A DNA stretch of 11,752 bases from an uncultured Pelosinus sp. (lineage in GTDB: Bacteria; Bacillota; Negativicutes; UMGS1260). The notes beneath the pieces are model-generated. The model searched no databases, was not told the DNA's origin, and saw only the letters and a program-made list of their open reading frames with translations. Positions 1 through 7,149 of this stretch are shown piece by piece. The stretch is from positions 1 through 11,752 of the forward strand of contig URQW01000078.1 of the NCBI GenBank assembly GCA_900550105.1, read 5' to 3'. Both the position numbers and the translations under genes were made by a program. Within the stretch, counting starts at the first letter, position 1. Each line of letters opens with the position of its first letter.

Positions 1-929
1 GAAGCGAAATCTAACTTTCCAGCGTCAATCAAGTCAAACATGCCATCTTGTACCACTTCAGTAAATACGGAGAGGTTTTCATAAGGCGAATCTACAAGAC
101 CGCAGATAACAGCATTTGCTACCGAGCCAACACCCGACTGCAGTGGCAGAAGGTTTTTAGGCATACGTCCTTGTTTGATTTCATGATTTAAGAATTCAAT
201 CAAATGAGCGCTCATTGCTTTAGCATCATCATCAATTTCAGCTAAAGGACGAACAGCATCAGGAATATCGCATGGAACGATGCAGGCAATTTTATCAATG
301 CCGCAAGGAATATAAGGTGTTCCAATACGATCATCAGCTTTTTCCAAAGGAATCGCTTTTCTATGCGGTGGATCCAGTGGAATGTATACATCATGCATTC
401 CTTCTAATTCAAGTGGCTGGCTCGTATTGACTTCAACAATAACGACATCAGCACTTTGTACATAGGAAGCAGCATTACCCATGGAAGTCGTAGGAATGAG
501 ATGACCTTCTTCGGTAATAGCGCAAACTTCCACAATAGCAACATCTACTTTGCCGCCTAAATAACCATAACGAACCATTTGCGCCATATGGCTTAAATGA
601 AGATCGCAATAGGCAATTTTACCAGCGTTAATTCCTTTGCGGATATCACCATTCGTTTGGTAAGGCATTCTTCTGGCAATCCCATTAACAGCAGCAAGAG
701 CGCCGTCAAGTTCTTTACCAACAGAAGCACCTGTCCAAAGATTGATCTGAAAATGTTCCTGCTTCATTCTTTCCGCTAATGCCAAAGGTACAGCTTTCGG
801 ATAGCCGGCTGGAGTAAAACCGCTTGTACCGATATTCATACCAGGTTTAATCAAAGCAGCTGCTTCTTCGGCACTTACGATTTTCGAGTGCAGAGCGGTG
901 TTACGAATGCGACTTTTAATGTCAATCAT
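1..929 (-). CDS. Acetyl-CoA hydrolase/succinate:CoA-transferase family protein (3' end outside window)
   Basis: Family I CoA-transferase, moving CoA between short carboxylic acids in the cytosol; likely substrates are succinate, propionate or acetate. The visible part is 309 residues. It opens MIDIKSRIRN and contains SGFTPAGYPKAVP (about 36-48), WTGAS (65-69), the glycine loop GVGSVANAV (267-275) and TEVVQDGMFDL (290-300). E291 sits where this family has its catalytic glutamate, which forms the glutamyl-CoA thioester (E294 in Acetobacter AarC by my recollection). The ATG at 927-929 is preceded by an AGGGGG ribosome site. The family is usually about 500 residues, so roughly 200 are missing beyond the edge. 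In succinate-pathway propionate producers such enzymes act as propionyl-CoA:succinate CoA-transferase, but the exact substrate cannot be read here. A promoter candidate lies directly upstream. The family call is firm. Confidence 0.93.
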   Translation of the reverse strand, partial: MIDIKSRIRNTALHSKIVSAEEAAALIKPGMNIGTSGFTPAGYPKAVPLALAERMKQEHFQINLWTGASVGKELDGALAAVNGIARRMPYQTNGDIRKGINAGKIAYCDLHLSHMAQMVRYGYLGGKVDVAIVEVCAITEEGHLIPTTSMGNAASYVQSADVVIVEVNTSQPLELEGMHDVYIPLDPPHRKAIPLEKADDRIGTPYIPCGIDKIACIVPCDIPDAVRPLAEIDDDAKAMSAHLIEFLNHEIKQGRMPKNLLPLQSGVGSVANAVICGLVDSPYENLSVFTEVVQDGMFDLIDAGKLDFA

Positions 930-956
930 TCTTGTTCCCCCTATTCATTTTCATTA

Positions 957-987
957 ATTATAGTATTTTGTATTGTCAGCAAAACAA
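957..987 (-). promoter_or_regulatory. Probable sigma-A promoter of the CoA-transferase gene
   Basis: On the minus strand a perfect -10 box TATAAT lies at 957-962, about 28 bases upstream of the CoA-transferase ATG, with the AGGGGG ribosome site between them. The -35 box is less clear: TTGTTT at 982-987 gives a 19-base spacer and TTTTGC at 979-984 gives 16. The -35 region falls inside a small inverted repeat, ATTGT/ACAAT at 972-988, which might bind a regulator. Confidence 0.55.
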
Positions 988-1019
988 TGCAAAATATGCC
1001 TAGGTTAAAAAGCTTTATC

Positions 1020-1060
1020 TTTGCCCCTATAAAATTCCAATTTTATAGTTTGTAGGCAAA
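1020..1060. repeat. Inverted repeat: 10-bp palindrome with an outer 6-bp stem, possible operator
   Basis: CTATAAAATT at 1027-1036 and AATTTTATAG at 1039-1048 are exact reverse complements separated by CC. Flanking them, TTTGCC at 1020-1025 pairs with GGCAAA at 1055-1060, with an unpaired C on one side and six unpaired bases on the other. The element lies about 90-130 bases upstream of the CoA-transferase start, just past the U-tract of the terminator at 1058-1114. A very AT-rich symmetrical core with almost no loop looks more like a protein-binding site than a functional RNA hairpin. No regulator can be assigned. Confidence 0.5.
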
Positions 1061-1114
1061 ATAAAAAGCGCCTAGTAAGTTTTGATAATAATTCTTCAAA
1101 ACAAACTTTGGCGC
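1058..1114 (-). terminator. Intrinsic terminator downstream of the small ORF / rex
   Basis: Read on the minus strand, GCGCC (1110-1114) pairs with GGCGC (1068-1072). An inner stem pairs GTTTTGA with TCAAAAC inside the loop. The outer stem is followed at once by TTTTTATTTT (1058-1067). This is the usual layout of a Rho-independent terminator for minus-strand transcripts arriving from rex or from the small ORF at 1118-1240. An alternative stem, AGTAAGTT (1115-1122) with AACTTACT (1074-1081), cannot form together with the GC stem. Confidence 0.6.
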
Positions 1115-1117
1115 AAC

Positions 1118-1240
1118 TTACTCAATTGTACAGCCGTTTGGGCAATACACCATAAGATGCTTCAGTTTGTGACGTTTTACTTTCAAAGAAGCCGCAACTT
1201 CTTCGTCCGTAAATATCCACTTATAAAAGAAACTCCGCAT
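1118..1240 (-). CDS. Possible 40-residue small protein with a C-terminal CPNGC motif
   Basis: An ATG at 1238-1240 opens a 40-codon frame ending in TAA at 1118-1120. The product begins MRSFFYKWIF and ends VYCPNGCTIE; its middle is rich in lysine, arginine and histidine. C33 and C37 form a CxxxC pair that could bind metal or be redox active, but nothing larger supports this. The ribosome site is weak (AAGCGAG). A possible promoter, TTGAAA with an 18-base spacer to TAAATA, lies upstream. The frame is closed by a good terminator three bases past its stop, and it occupies the only intergenic stretch long enough to hold a gene. I do not recognise the family. Alternatives are a leader peptide, a gene remnant or chance. 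Confidence 0.35.
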   Translation of the reverse strand: MRSFFYKWIFTDEEVAASLKVKRHKLKHLMVYCPNGCTIE

Positions 1241-1293
1241 ACTCGCTTTATATTTATTGTAATTCGCTATGCTTTTTCAATTTCCTTCTTGCC

Positions 1294-1331
1294 AAACGTA
1301 ATTTTTGAAAAAAATTTCAAAAATTACGTTT
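1294..1331. repeat. Perfect 17-bp-arm palindrome with a 4-base loop
   Basis: AAACGTAATTTTTGAAA (1294-1310) and TTTCAAAAATTACGTTT (1315-1331) are exact reverse complements separated by AAAA. The element starts 38 bases after the rex stop codon. Neither strand has a clean T-run after the hairpin, so it is not a textbook terminator, but a transcript from rex would fold here into a stable AU-rich hairpin that could act as a weak terminator or 3' stabiliser. At DNA level it could also be a binding site or the relic of a miniature mobile element. Confidence 0.75.
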
Positions 1332-1368
1332 ATTGCAAAAAGATATAGATTTTCACAATTTTCTTTCA

Positions 1369-2010
1369 TTATGAATCAGGCAAAGCCCGCGTCAAATAAT
1401 AAGATAAACTGCTCAAGCCGACGGAAAGATCTTCCGATACAAGCAACACATCTTCTGGAACTTCAATCTTAATGGGAGCAAAATTCCAGATTCCTTTTAC
1501 ACCAGCAGCAATCAATTGATCCGCCACAGCCTGCGCCTTATCAGCAGGTACAGTAATCACAGCAATATGAAGGGACTCAGCCGCTACTACCTTTTCAATT
1601 TCATCAATATGGCTCACTGAAACGCCTTTAATATTGAGACCTACCTTGCTATGGTCAATATCAAAAATCGCTTTAATATTGAAGCCAAGCGAAGAGAAGT
1701 TCGGGTAGTTGGCCAAAGCCCATCCCAAATGTCCTAAGCCGACAATAGCCATATTCCAGTTGCGATGAAGTCCTAAAATCTCACCAATATTGCGAATCAG
1801 TTCACGTACATAGTACCCCACGCCCTTTTTGCCAAACTGGCCAAAAGAGGCAAGGTCTTTCCGAATCTGCTCAGGCGTAACACCAATACGCCGCCCAAGC
1901 TCTTCTGACGATATGATTTCAAGTCCTTCCTGCTGGGTCAGTTTTAAGGTGCGAAAATAAAGAGGCAAACGATCAATTGTTGCTTTCGAAATAACAATGT
2001 GGCTTTTCAA
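1369..2010 (-). CDS. rex: Redox-sensing transcriptional repressor Rex
   Basis: Rex is a homodimeric repressor that reads the NADH/NAD+ ratio. It leaves its operators when NADH rises, turning on fermentation and hydrogen-metabolism genes. The 213-residue length is typical. A winged-helix DNA-binding domain fills about the first 80 residues, with the recognition segment SEELGRRIGVTPEQIRKDL near 35-53 and FGKKGVGY at 59-66. A Rossmann fold follows, with the dinucleotide loop GLGHLG at 91-96 and FDID at 116-119; the C-terminal swapped helix ends SYYLTRAL. The start is TTG at 2010: AGGAGG sits seven bases upstream and no in-frame ATG lies nearby. It is a single gene between the antiporter and the CoA-transferase. 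Its likely targets include the hydrogenase and CoA-transferase genes, but that is inference. Confidence 0.97.
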   Translation of the reverse strand: MKSHIVISKATIDRLPLYFRTLKLTQQEGLEIISSEELGRRIGVTPEQIRKDLASFGQFGKKGVGYYVRELIRNIGEILGLHRNWNMAIVGLGHLGWALANYPNFSSLGFNIKAIFDIDHSKVGLNIKGVSVSHIDEIEKVVAAESLHIAVITVPADKAQAVADQLIAAGVKGIWNFAPIKIEVPEDVLLVSEDLSVGLSSLSYYLTRALPDS

Positions 2011-2081
2011 AGAACTTCCTCCTTATCCATCCACTGCCCAATGACAGAAGAAGATTTCTGTCTTTTTCTACATTACTTATA

Positions 2082-2110
2082 ATTTTCACATAGTCTGGCT
2101 ATTTAGTCAA
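2082..2110 (-). promoter_or_regulatory. Possible rex promoter
   Basis: On the minus strand TTGACT (2105-2110) is separated by 17 bases from GAAAAT (2082-2087), which has a TG extension directly upstream. It lies about 70 bases before the rex TTG. The -10 box matches consensus at four of six positions. The sequence TGTGAAAA (2083-2090) overlapping the -10 resembles one half of a Rex operator, so weak autoregulation is possible, but the second half-site is missing. Confidence 0.35.
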
Positions 2111-2153
2111 GCCTTTTCAAGAGTTTTCCAAAAAATCAACATTATAGCCAATA

Positions 2154-2215
2154 TAAATCAAAATGCCTTGAAGACTACTTTCACACAAAATCACCGAAAG
2201 TATTCTCCAAGGCAT
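2154..2215 (-). terminator. Terminator of the antiporter gene
   Basis: ATGCCTTG (2163-2170) pairs with CAAGGCAT (2208-2215). The stem continues through AGA/TCT and ACTTTC/GAAAGT with small bulges, around a loop of about a dozen bases. On the minus strand the hairpin is followed by TTTTGATTT, a moderate U-tract. It begins 33 bases after the antiporter stop codon and separates that gene from the rex promoter. Confidence 0.7.
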
Positions 2216-2247
2216 GAAAAACATTATATAATTACACTTTCTGAAAC

Positions 2248-3474
2248 TTAATCAAGCAAATCTAATTTTTGCGCCAACCACTTTGTTGTGCTTGCCTGAA
2301 TGACAAGTGTAGCTAAAATAGCCATAAACGTAATCGCTGCAATAATATCAGCATATTGAATTCCCATCCCGATCAGCATGCCTGACAAGGCCGCCGGGAT
2401 AACCCCTGTTTCTCGCGTCCAAAACATAAACAAGATTTCCTTCTTAGTCCACTCTGCTCTGCGATCAAAAATTACGCAAGCAAGAACCGCCAAGGGTCTG
2501 GCGACAAACATAAAGATGCCAATAATAATCATACCAGGAATCAAATACTGACAAACAATCGCAAAGTCCACATGGGTTCCCAGAAGAATAAAGATGATCA
2601 TACGTAACAACAAAGATCCATTATTAAGGAAAGATTCAAAGTTCTCATGATGCTCTTTGGTCATATGCCAACCAAAAGCGTCTAGATTACCATAAATTAA
2701 TCCAATTACAAAAACAGCCATAAAGCCGCTCGCCTCAAAATGCTCTGATGTTAGATAGGCGGCAATAATTACAGGTAAAATGAGAACCTGCGCATAGTCG
2801 CCAAATAAAAATTTTGCTTTGTTTGAAACAATAAAACCAGAGACAAGGCCATACCCTATACCAATGGCAATCCCGCCGCCAGCCATGACAAAAAACTTCA
2901 TGATGCTTTCACCAGCAGAAACCTGCCCTGTTGCAATCATACCAAGGATCGCAAAGGTACAAATAGCGCCAGTGGCATCATTAAAAGCCGATTCACTAAG
3001 CACAGTCTGCGCTACTTTATCACGAATCTTAATCGATAAAAAGATAGGAACAAGTGTCGCCGGATCAGTAGAAGCAATAACTGCCGCTAATAAAAAAGCA
3101 AACATAAGATCAATCCCCAATGCCCACTGCGCCACAAATCCAACTATAAAAATCATAATGATTACAGCAAGAGTGGCCAGAAGCGACAAAGTAATCCAGG
3201 TCTTTTTTAGTACACCAAAACTAACACTTGTACCACCATGAAAGAGTAAAAAGGACGCACCAAGAATAAGCATGAATTGGTTTAACACCGATTCCGCCGG
3301 AACAACTACTAAATTGAGCCCTGGCGGGCCAATTAAAATACCGATAAGCAAAAATAAAACAACGTCAGGAATTTTGAAAAGATCGGCAACTTTAGCGGCA
3401 ATCCCCCCGGCAAGAAACAACGCCGCAAAAATTGCTAAAGTATGTTTGGATATTTCGATAGCCTGTGACTCCAT
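2248..3474 (-). CDS. CPA1/NhaP-type Na+(K+)/H+ antiporter
   Basis: Integral membrane exchanger that trades cytoplasmic sodium or potassium for external protons, or the reverse, for pH and ion balance. The 408-residue protein is a nearly continuous run of about a dozen hydrophobic helices. It shows the antiporter core: STDPAT (135-140) in one broken helix, ESAFNDATGAI (161-171) with the paired N165-D166, and FWTRETGVIPA (351-361) with R354. The ND pair rather than DD is typical of electroneutral CPA1 exchangers. There is no long C-terminal regulatory domain such as RCK/TrkA. The ATG at 3474 has a GGGGGAG ribosome site. The gene has its own terminator downstream and the hydrogenase terminator upstream, so it is probably a single-gene unit. 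Ion specificity cannot be read from sequence. Confidence 0.9.
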   Translation of the reverse strand: MESQAIEISKHTLAIFAALFLAGGIAAKVADLFKIPDVVLFLLIGILIGPPGLNLVVVPAESVLNQFMLILGASFLLFHGGTSVSFGVLKKTWITLSLLATLAVIIMIFIVGFVAQWALGIDLMFAFLLAAVIASTDPATLVPIFLSIKIRDKVAQTVLSESAFNDATGAICTFAILGMIATGQVSAGESIMKFFVMAGGGIAIGIGYGLVSGFIVSNKAKFLFGDYAQVLILPVIIAAYLTSEHFEASGFMAVFVIGLIYGNLDAFGWHMTKEHHENFESFLNNGSLLLRMIIFILLGTHVDFAIVCQYLIPGMIIIGIFMFVARPLAVLACVIFDRRAEWTKKEILFMFWTRETGVIPAALSGMLIGMGIQYADIIAAITFMAILATLVIQASTTKWLAQKLDLLD

Positions 3475-3505
3475 ATTCTCCCCCTGAATAAAAACATTTT
3501 GCTTT

Positions 3506-3534
3506 ATTGTAACACATAAAAAAGCATCAGAAAA
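3506..3534 (-). promoter_or_regulatory. Possible extended -10 promoter of the antiporter gene
   Basis: On the minus strand TACAAT (3506-3511) has an upstream TGT, making an extended -10 element, about 32 bases before the antiporter ATG. A poor -35 (TTTTCT, 3529-3534) stands 17 bases upstream. The candidate overlaps the 3' arm and U-tract of the hydrogenase operon terminator, so the two signals share the same DNA. Confidence 0.4.
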
Positions 3535-3567
3535 CTTTTAGCAGTTCGCTAAAGAGTTTTCTGATGC
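3518..3567 (-). terminator. Strong intrinsic terminator of the hydrogenase operon
   Basis: GCATCAGAAAACT (3524-3536) pairs perfectly with AGTTTTCTGATGC (3555-3567). The stem can be extended inward by a TTAGC/GCTAA pairing around a short loop. On the minus strand the stem is followed directly by TTTTTT (3518-3523). It begins 24 bases after the hydA stop codon and closes the ten-gene block. Confidence 0.9.
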
Positions 3568-3590
3568 AAGATGATAAGTCAGCTGTTTTA

Positions 3591-5315
3591 TTAACCTTTT
3601 TGTTGTGCCTTATAGTGGGTATGGAGCAAATGATGGGCTTTATCGCCTAAGGGTTCCCCTAAAAACTCTTCATATAATTCTTTAATACGAGGATTTTCAT
3701 GGGATTTACGCAACACCATTGCTTCGTCACAGTCATAGATTGCTGCAATGCGCGCTTCTCTGACCTCTTTGGAAACAGGGTAAGGTTGTCCGCCACCGCC
3801 AATACAGCCGCCAGGACAAGCCATGACTTCAATAAAATGATACTTCGCCTCGCCTTGCCGGATTTTTTCAAGAAGCACTCGTGCATTGGCCAAGGAATGA
3901 GCCACAGCAACGCGAATCTCTAAGTCTTTTACTTTGACAATCGCTTCTTTAATTCCCTCCAGCCCCCGTACTGCTTTGTACTCTAGGTCAGGAAGGCTTT
4001 CCTGCGCCAGCACGTCGGCAACAGTACGTAAAGCAGCTTCCATAACACCGCCGCTTGCACCAAAAATCACAGCCGCCCCGGTGGAGTCGCCAAGAGGATC
4101 ATCAAACTCTTCTTCCGGCAAGGTGGCAAAATCAATACCAGCTTCTGTGATCATGCGCGCCAACTCCCTTGTCGTAAGCACCCAATCTACATCCTGATAG
4201 CCGCTTGATGCCATATCGGGCCGCAAGGCTTCCGCCTTTTTCGCTGTGCAAGGCATAATGGCGACAGAAATAATATCTTTAGGATCTGTTCCTGTTTTCT
4301 GAGCATAATAGGTCTTTACGATGGCGCCAAACATCTGCATCGGAGATTTCGCTGTTGATAAATGGCTGAGAAGATCACTGTAATTTTGCTCAATAAAATT
4401 AACCCAGCCGGGACTGCACGAAGTAATCATTGGCAAAACCCCGCCTTGCTTAATACGATGCAATAATTCGTGTCCTTCTTCCATTATCGTCAAATCAGCG
4501 CCGAAATCCGTATCAAAAACCTTGGCAAAACCAAGTCGTCTTAGCGCTGCTACCATTTTTCCTGTAGCAATAGAGGCTGTCGGTAAACCGAGTGCTTCCC
4601 CTAAAGCCACGCGCACACTCGGAGCGGTTTGCACAACAACGTGTTTCGTCTTATCACTTAAAGAGTGCCAAACACCAGGCGTATCATCTTTTTCAATAAT
4701 AGCAGCCGTCGGACAGACTGTTGCACACTGACCGCAAAGTGTACAGGCCACATCCCCCAAGCCCAGCTCAAAAGCAGGCGCTACAATTGTCTTAAAGCCT
4801 CTATTGACAAAGCTATAGACGTTAACATCCTGTCTTTCGCTACAAACACGAACACACCGACCACATTTTATGCATTTTGACGGTTCACGGATCAGCGAAG
4901 GATTACTGGTATCTAACGGATATTCATTTTTTTCGCCACGAAACGGAATCTGGCGAATATTTAAATCAGCCGCAATTTTTTGCAGCTCGCACTTTTGATT
5001 TTTATAGCAAGATAAACAGTCGGACGGATGATTCGCTAGCAGCAACTCGACTACAGTCCGACGCGCTTCGCGAACATCGGCTGTGTTCGTATGAACAACA
5101 AGACCTTCACTGACTGGATAAACACAAGAAGCTACAAGAGTTCGCGCGCCTTCTACTTCTACCATACATACCCGGCAAGCCCCTGCCGGTCTAAGTTCCG
5201 GATGATGACACAAGCTAGGAACTTTTATGCCAAGCTGCTCGGCCGCCGCTAAAATAGTGCTGCCAGGCTCTACTACTATTTCCTTACCATCAATTGTCAG
5301 TCGAACTTTTTCCAT
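3591..5315 (-). CDS. hydA/hndD: Catalytic subunit of NAD(P)-linked multimeric [FeFe]-hydrogenase
   Basis: Carries the H-cluster that makes or oxidises H2 in a soluble electron-bifurcating complex. The order of cluster domains in 574 residues is clear. A plant-type [2Fe-2S] domain has C36, C47, C50 and C64. The His-ligated [4Fe-4S] domain has H96, C100, C103 and C109. Two ferredoxin-type sites follow, at C148/151/154/158 and C191/194/197/201. The H-domain shows TSCSPGW (298-304), MPCTAKKAE (354-362), GASGGVMEAALR (419-430) and EVMACPGGCIGGGGQP (496-511). The C-terminus ends LLHTHY, typical of the small-subunit domain. No extra C-terminal [2Fe-2S] extension is present, unlike Thermotoga HydA. 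The first signature has Ser where many enzymes have a second Cys. It lies 21 bases after hydB, with AGGAGT abutting the ATG and a GGGGG tract upstream. HydE, HydF and HydG maturases are not in the window. Confidence 0.97.
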   Translation of the reverse strand: MEKVRLTIDGKEIVVEPGSTILAAAEQLGIKVPSLCHHPELRPAGACRVCMVEVEGARTLVASCVYPVSEGLVVHTNTADVREARRTVVELLLANHPSDCLSCYKNQKCELQKIAADLNIRQIPFRGEKNEYPLDTSNPSLIREPSKCIKCGRCVRVCSERQDVNVYSFVNRGFKTIVAPAFELGLGDVACTLCGQCATVCPTAAIIEKDDTPGVWHSLSDKTKHVVVQTAPSVRVALGEALGLPTASIATGKMVAALRRLGFAKVFDTDFGADLTIMEEGHELLHRIKQGGVLPMITSCSPGWVNFIEQNYSDLLSHLSTAKSPMQMFGAIVKTYYAQKTGTDPKDIISVAIMPCTAKKAEALRPDMASSGYQDVDWVLTTRELARMITEAGIDFATLPEEEFDDPLGDSTGAAVIFGASGGVMEAALRTVADVLAQESLPDLEYKAVRGLEGIKEAIVKVKDLEIRVAVAHSLANARVLLEKIRQGEAKYHFIEVMACPGGCIGGGGQPYPVSKEVREARIAAIYDCDEAMVLRKSHENPRIKELYEEFLGEPLGDKAHHLLHTHYKAQQKG

Positions 5316-5336
5316 ACTCCTGTTTTCCCCCTTTCT

Positions 5337-7127
5337 TTATCCCTTCACAATTGCTTTAAAGGGACACTTTGTCATGCAAGCGCCACATTTAATACACTTA
5401 CTGCCATCAATTTTATGAACGGATTTTAGTTCACCCGAAATCGCTTCTACCGGACAAACCTTTTTACAGAGACCACAGCCTTTACAGATTTCTTGAATCA
5501 CGTAGCCCGAAAGTCGGCTGCATACTCCAGCGGTACAGCGTTTTTGCTGAATATGCGCTTCATATTCACTGCGAAAATGCTTGAGTGTACTGAGAACAGG
5601 GTTCGGGGCCGTTTGACCGAGCCCGCATAAAGCCGTTGCTTTAATATTTTTCGCCAAGGATTCTAAAAGTTCAATATCCCCTTCGACGCCTTTCCCTTCC
5701 GTGAGCCGGGTGAGAATTTCAAGCATCCGCTTGGTGCCTTCCCGGCAGGGCGTACACTTGCCGCAGGACTCACTTTGCGTAAAATGAACGAAGAATTTTG
5801 CTACATCAACCATGCAGGTATCTTCGTCCATAACGACAAGACCGCCTGACCCCATCATCGCGCCAACTTTTATTAAAGAATCGTAATCTACAGGTAAATC
5901 CAAAAGTTCCTCTGGCAAACAGCCGCCGGAGGGACCACCGATTTGCACCGCTTTAAATTTCTTCCCGTTTAGAATACCGCCGCCAATATCAAAAATGATC
6001 TCACGCATGGTAATTCCCATGGGAACTTCCGCCAGACCGGTATTATTAATTTTCCCAGTCAGAGCAAACACCTTGGTTCCCTTGCTCTTCTCGGTACCAA
6101 TAGCAGCATACCACTGACTACCGCGAACAATAATCTGCGGCACATTAGCAAAAGTCTCCACATTATTAATATTGGTTGGTTTACCCCACAAGCCGGAAAT
6201 TGCTGGAAAAGGCGGCCGTGACCGCGGCATCCCCCGCTCACCTTCAATCGAAGCAAGTAAGGCCGTTTCTTCCCCGCAGACAAAAGCGCCAGCGCCCTCT
6301 TTAATCTTAATTTTAAAGGAAAAGCCAGAGTCAAAAATATTATCACCTAATAAGCCCATGGCCTGAGCTTGCTCTATGGCAACTTTTAATCGTTTAATCG
6401 CGAGCGGATATTCTGCCCGTACGTATATATAGCCTTCTTGCGCGCCAATAGCATAGCCACAGATAACCATTCCTTCAATCACTCGATGCGGATCGCCTTC
6501 GAGCACACTGCGATCCATAAAAGCGCCCGGATCGCCTTCGTCGGCGTTACAAACTACATATTTTTCTTTACCTGGTGCATTTTTGGCAAATTCCCATTTG
6601 ACACCGGTAGGAAATCCGCCGCCGCCGCGCCCTCTGAGTCCCGCTTGTTTCATTTCGCTAACCACAGCCTCGGGCGTCATTAAAGTAAGCGCTTTTCCTA
6701 ACGCTTCATAGCCGCCTGCAGCAATATAATCTTCAATACATTCTGGATTAATATGGCCACAGTTTGCCAAAACCAGACGCATTTGTTTCTTATAAAAAAC
6801 AATATCCTGATAATTAGGAATTTTCTCATGAGATAGCGGTTCACGATACAAAAGTCGTTCAACAATGCGACCTTTATAAAGATGCGAGTCTACAATTTCC
6901 GCCACATCTTCTTCTTGCACGCGGCAGTAGAAGACTCCTTCGGGATAAACAATGACAAGAGGTCCCATTTCACAAAAGCCATGACAGCCTGTTTCGACAA
7001 CTTTAACTTCCTTATTCAGGCCGCGGCGCTCTAACTCCCGCACAAAGGCAGCCTGTACTTTTTTCGAGCCGGAAGACACACAGCCGGTACCGGCACAAAG
7101 TAAGACGTGGGCTCTGATATGTTCCAT
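5337..7127 (-). CDS. hydB/hndC: NuoF-like NAD(P)H-binding flavin subunit of [FeFe]-hydrogenase
   Basis: Binds NAD(P)H and FMN, splits or joins electrons between the nucleotide and ferredoxin, and passes them to HydA. The 596 residues comprise a thioredoxin-like [2Fe-2S] domain (C11, C16, C48, C52), then the NADH/FMN core with LRGRGGGGFPTGVKW (164-178) and GAGAFVCGEETALL (278-291). A [4Fe-4S] site follows at SCGKCTPCREGT (C455, C458, C461) with C501. A CTAGVC pair stands at 531-536. Two C-terminal ferredoxin clusters use C548/551/554/558 and C578/581/584/588. The extra C-terminal ferredoxin domain separates HydB/HndC from complex I NuoF. A strong GGGAGGAG site precedes the ATG at 7127. Known relatives use NAD or NADP; the choice cannot be settled here. 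Confidence 0.97.
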   Translation of the reverse strand: MEHIRAHVLLCAGTGCVSSGSKKVQAAFVRELERRGLNKEVKVVETGCHGFCEMGPLVIVYPEGVFYCRVQEEDVAEIVDSHLYKGRIVERLLYREPLSHEKIPNYQDIVFYKKQMRLVLANCGHINPECIEDYIAAGGYEALGKALTLMTPEAVVSEMKQAGLRGRGGGGFPTGVKWEFAKNAPGKEKYVVCNADEGDPGAFMDRSVLEGDPHRVIEGMVICGYAIGAQEGYIYVRAEYPLAIKRLKVAIEQAQAMGLLGDNIFDSGFSFKIKIKEGAGAFVCGEETALLASIEGERGMPRSRPPFPAISGLWGKPTNINNVETFANVPQIIVRGSQWYAAIGTEKSKGTKVFALTGKINNTGLAEVPMGITMREIIFDIGGGILNGKKFKAVQIGGPSGGCLPEELLDLPVDYDSLIKVGAMMGSGGLVVMDEDTCMVDVAKFFVHFTQSESCGKCTPCREGTKRMLEILTRLTEGKGVEGDIELLESLAKNIKATALCGLGQTAPNPVLSTLKHFRSEYEAHIQQKRCTAGVCSRLSGYVIQEICKGCGLCKKVCPVEAISGELKSVHKIDGSKCIKCGACMTKCPFKAIVKG

Positions 7128-7149
7128 AACTTCTCCTCCCGTTAGCCTT

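Noticed and set aside
972..988. ATTGT/ACAAT inverted repeat as a Rex operator
   Set aside because: Rex sites of the TTGTGA-N6-TCACAA type need ten bases between TTGT and ACAA; here there are seven and the inner bases do not fit.
1068..1122. H-type RNA pseudoknot from the two crossing stems
   Set aside because: The connecting loops would be 1 and 0 bases, too short to span the stems, so mutually exclusive hairpins are the better reading.
1082..1348. Plus-strand open frame of 88 codons in the intergenic region
   Set aside because: It runs through the terminator stems, the opposite-strand small ORF and the perfect palindrome, has no ribosome site and has a composition typical of AT-rich noncoding DNA.
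2083..2090. TGTGAAAA as a Rex autoregulatory site
   Set aside because: Only one half-site is present; the expected TTTCACAA partner is replaced by TTATAAGT. It is kept only as a remark on the rex promoter.
2819..3241. Plus-strand 140-codon frame inside the antiporter gene
   Set aside because: It is a shadow of the strongly supported antiporter on the minus strand, with no ribosome site and no recognisable domain.
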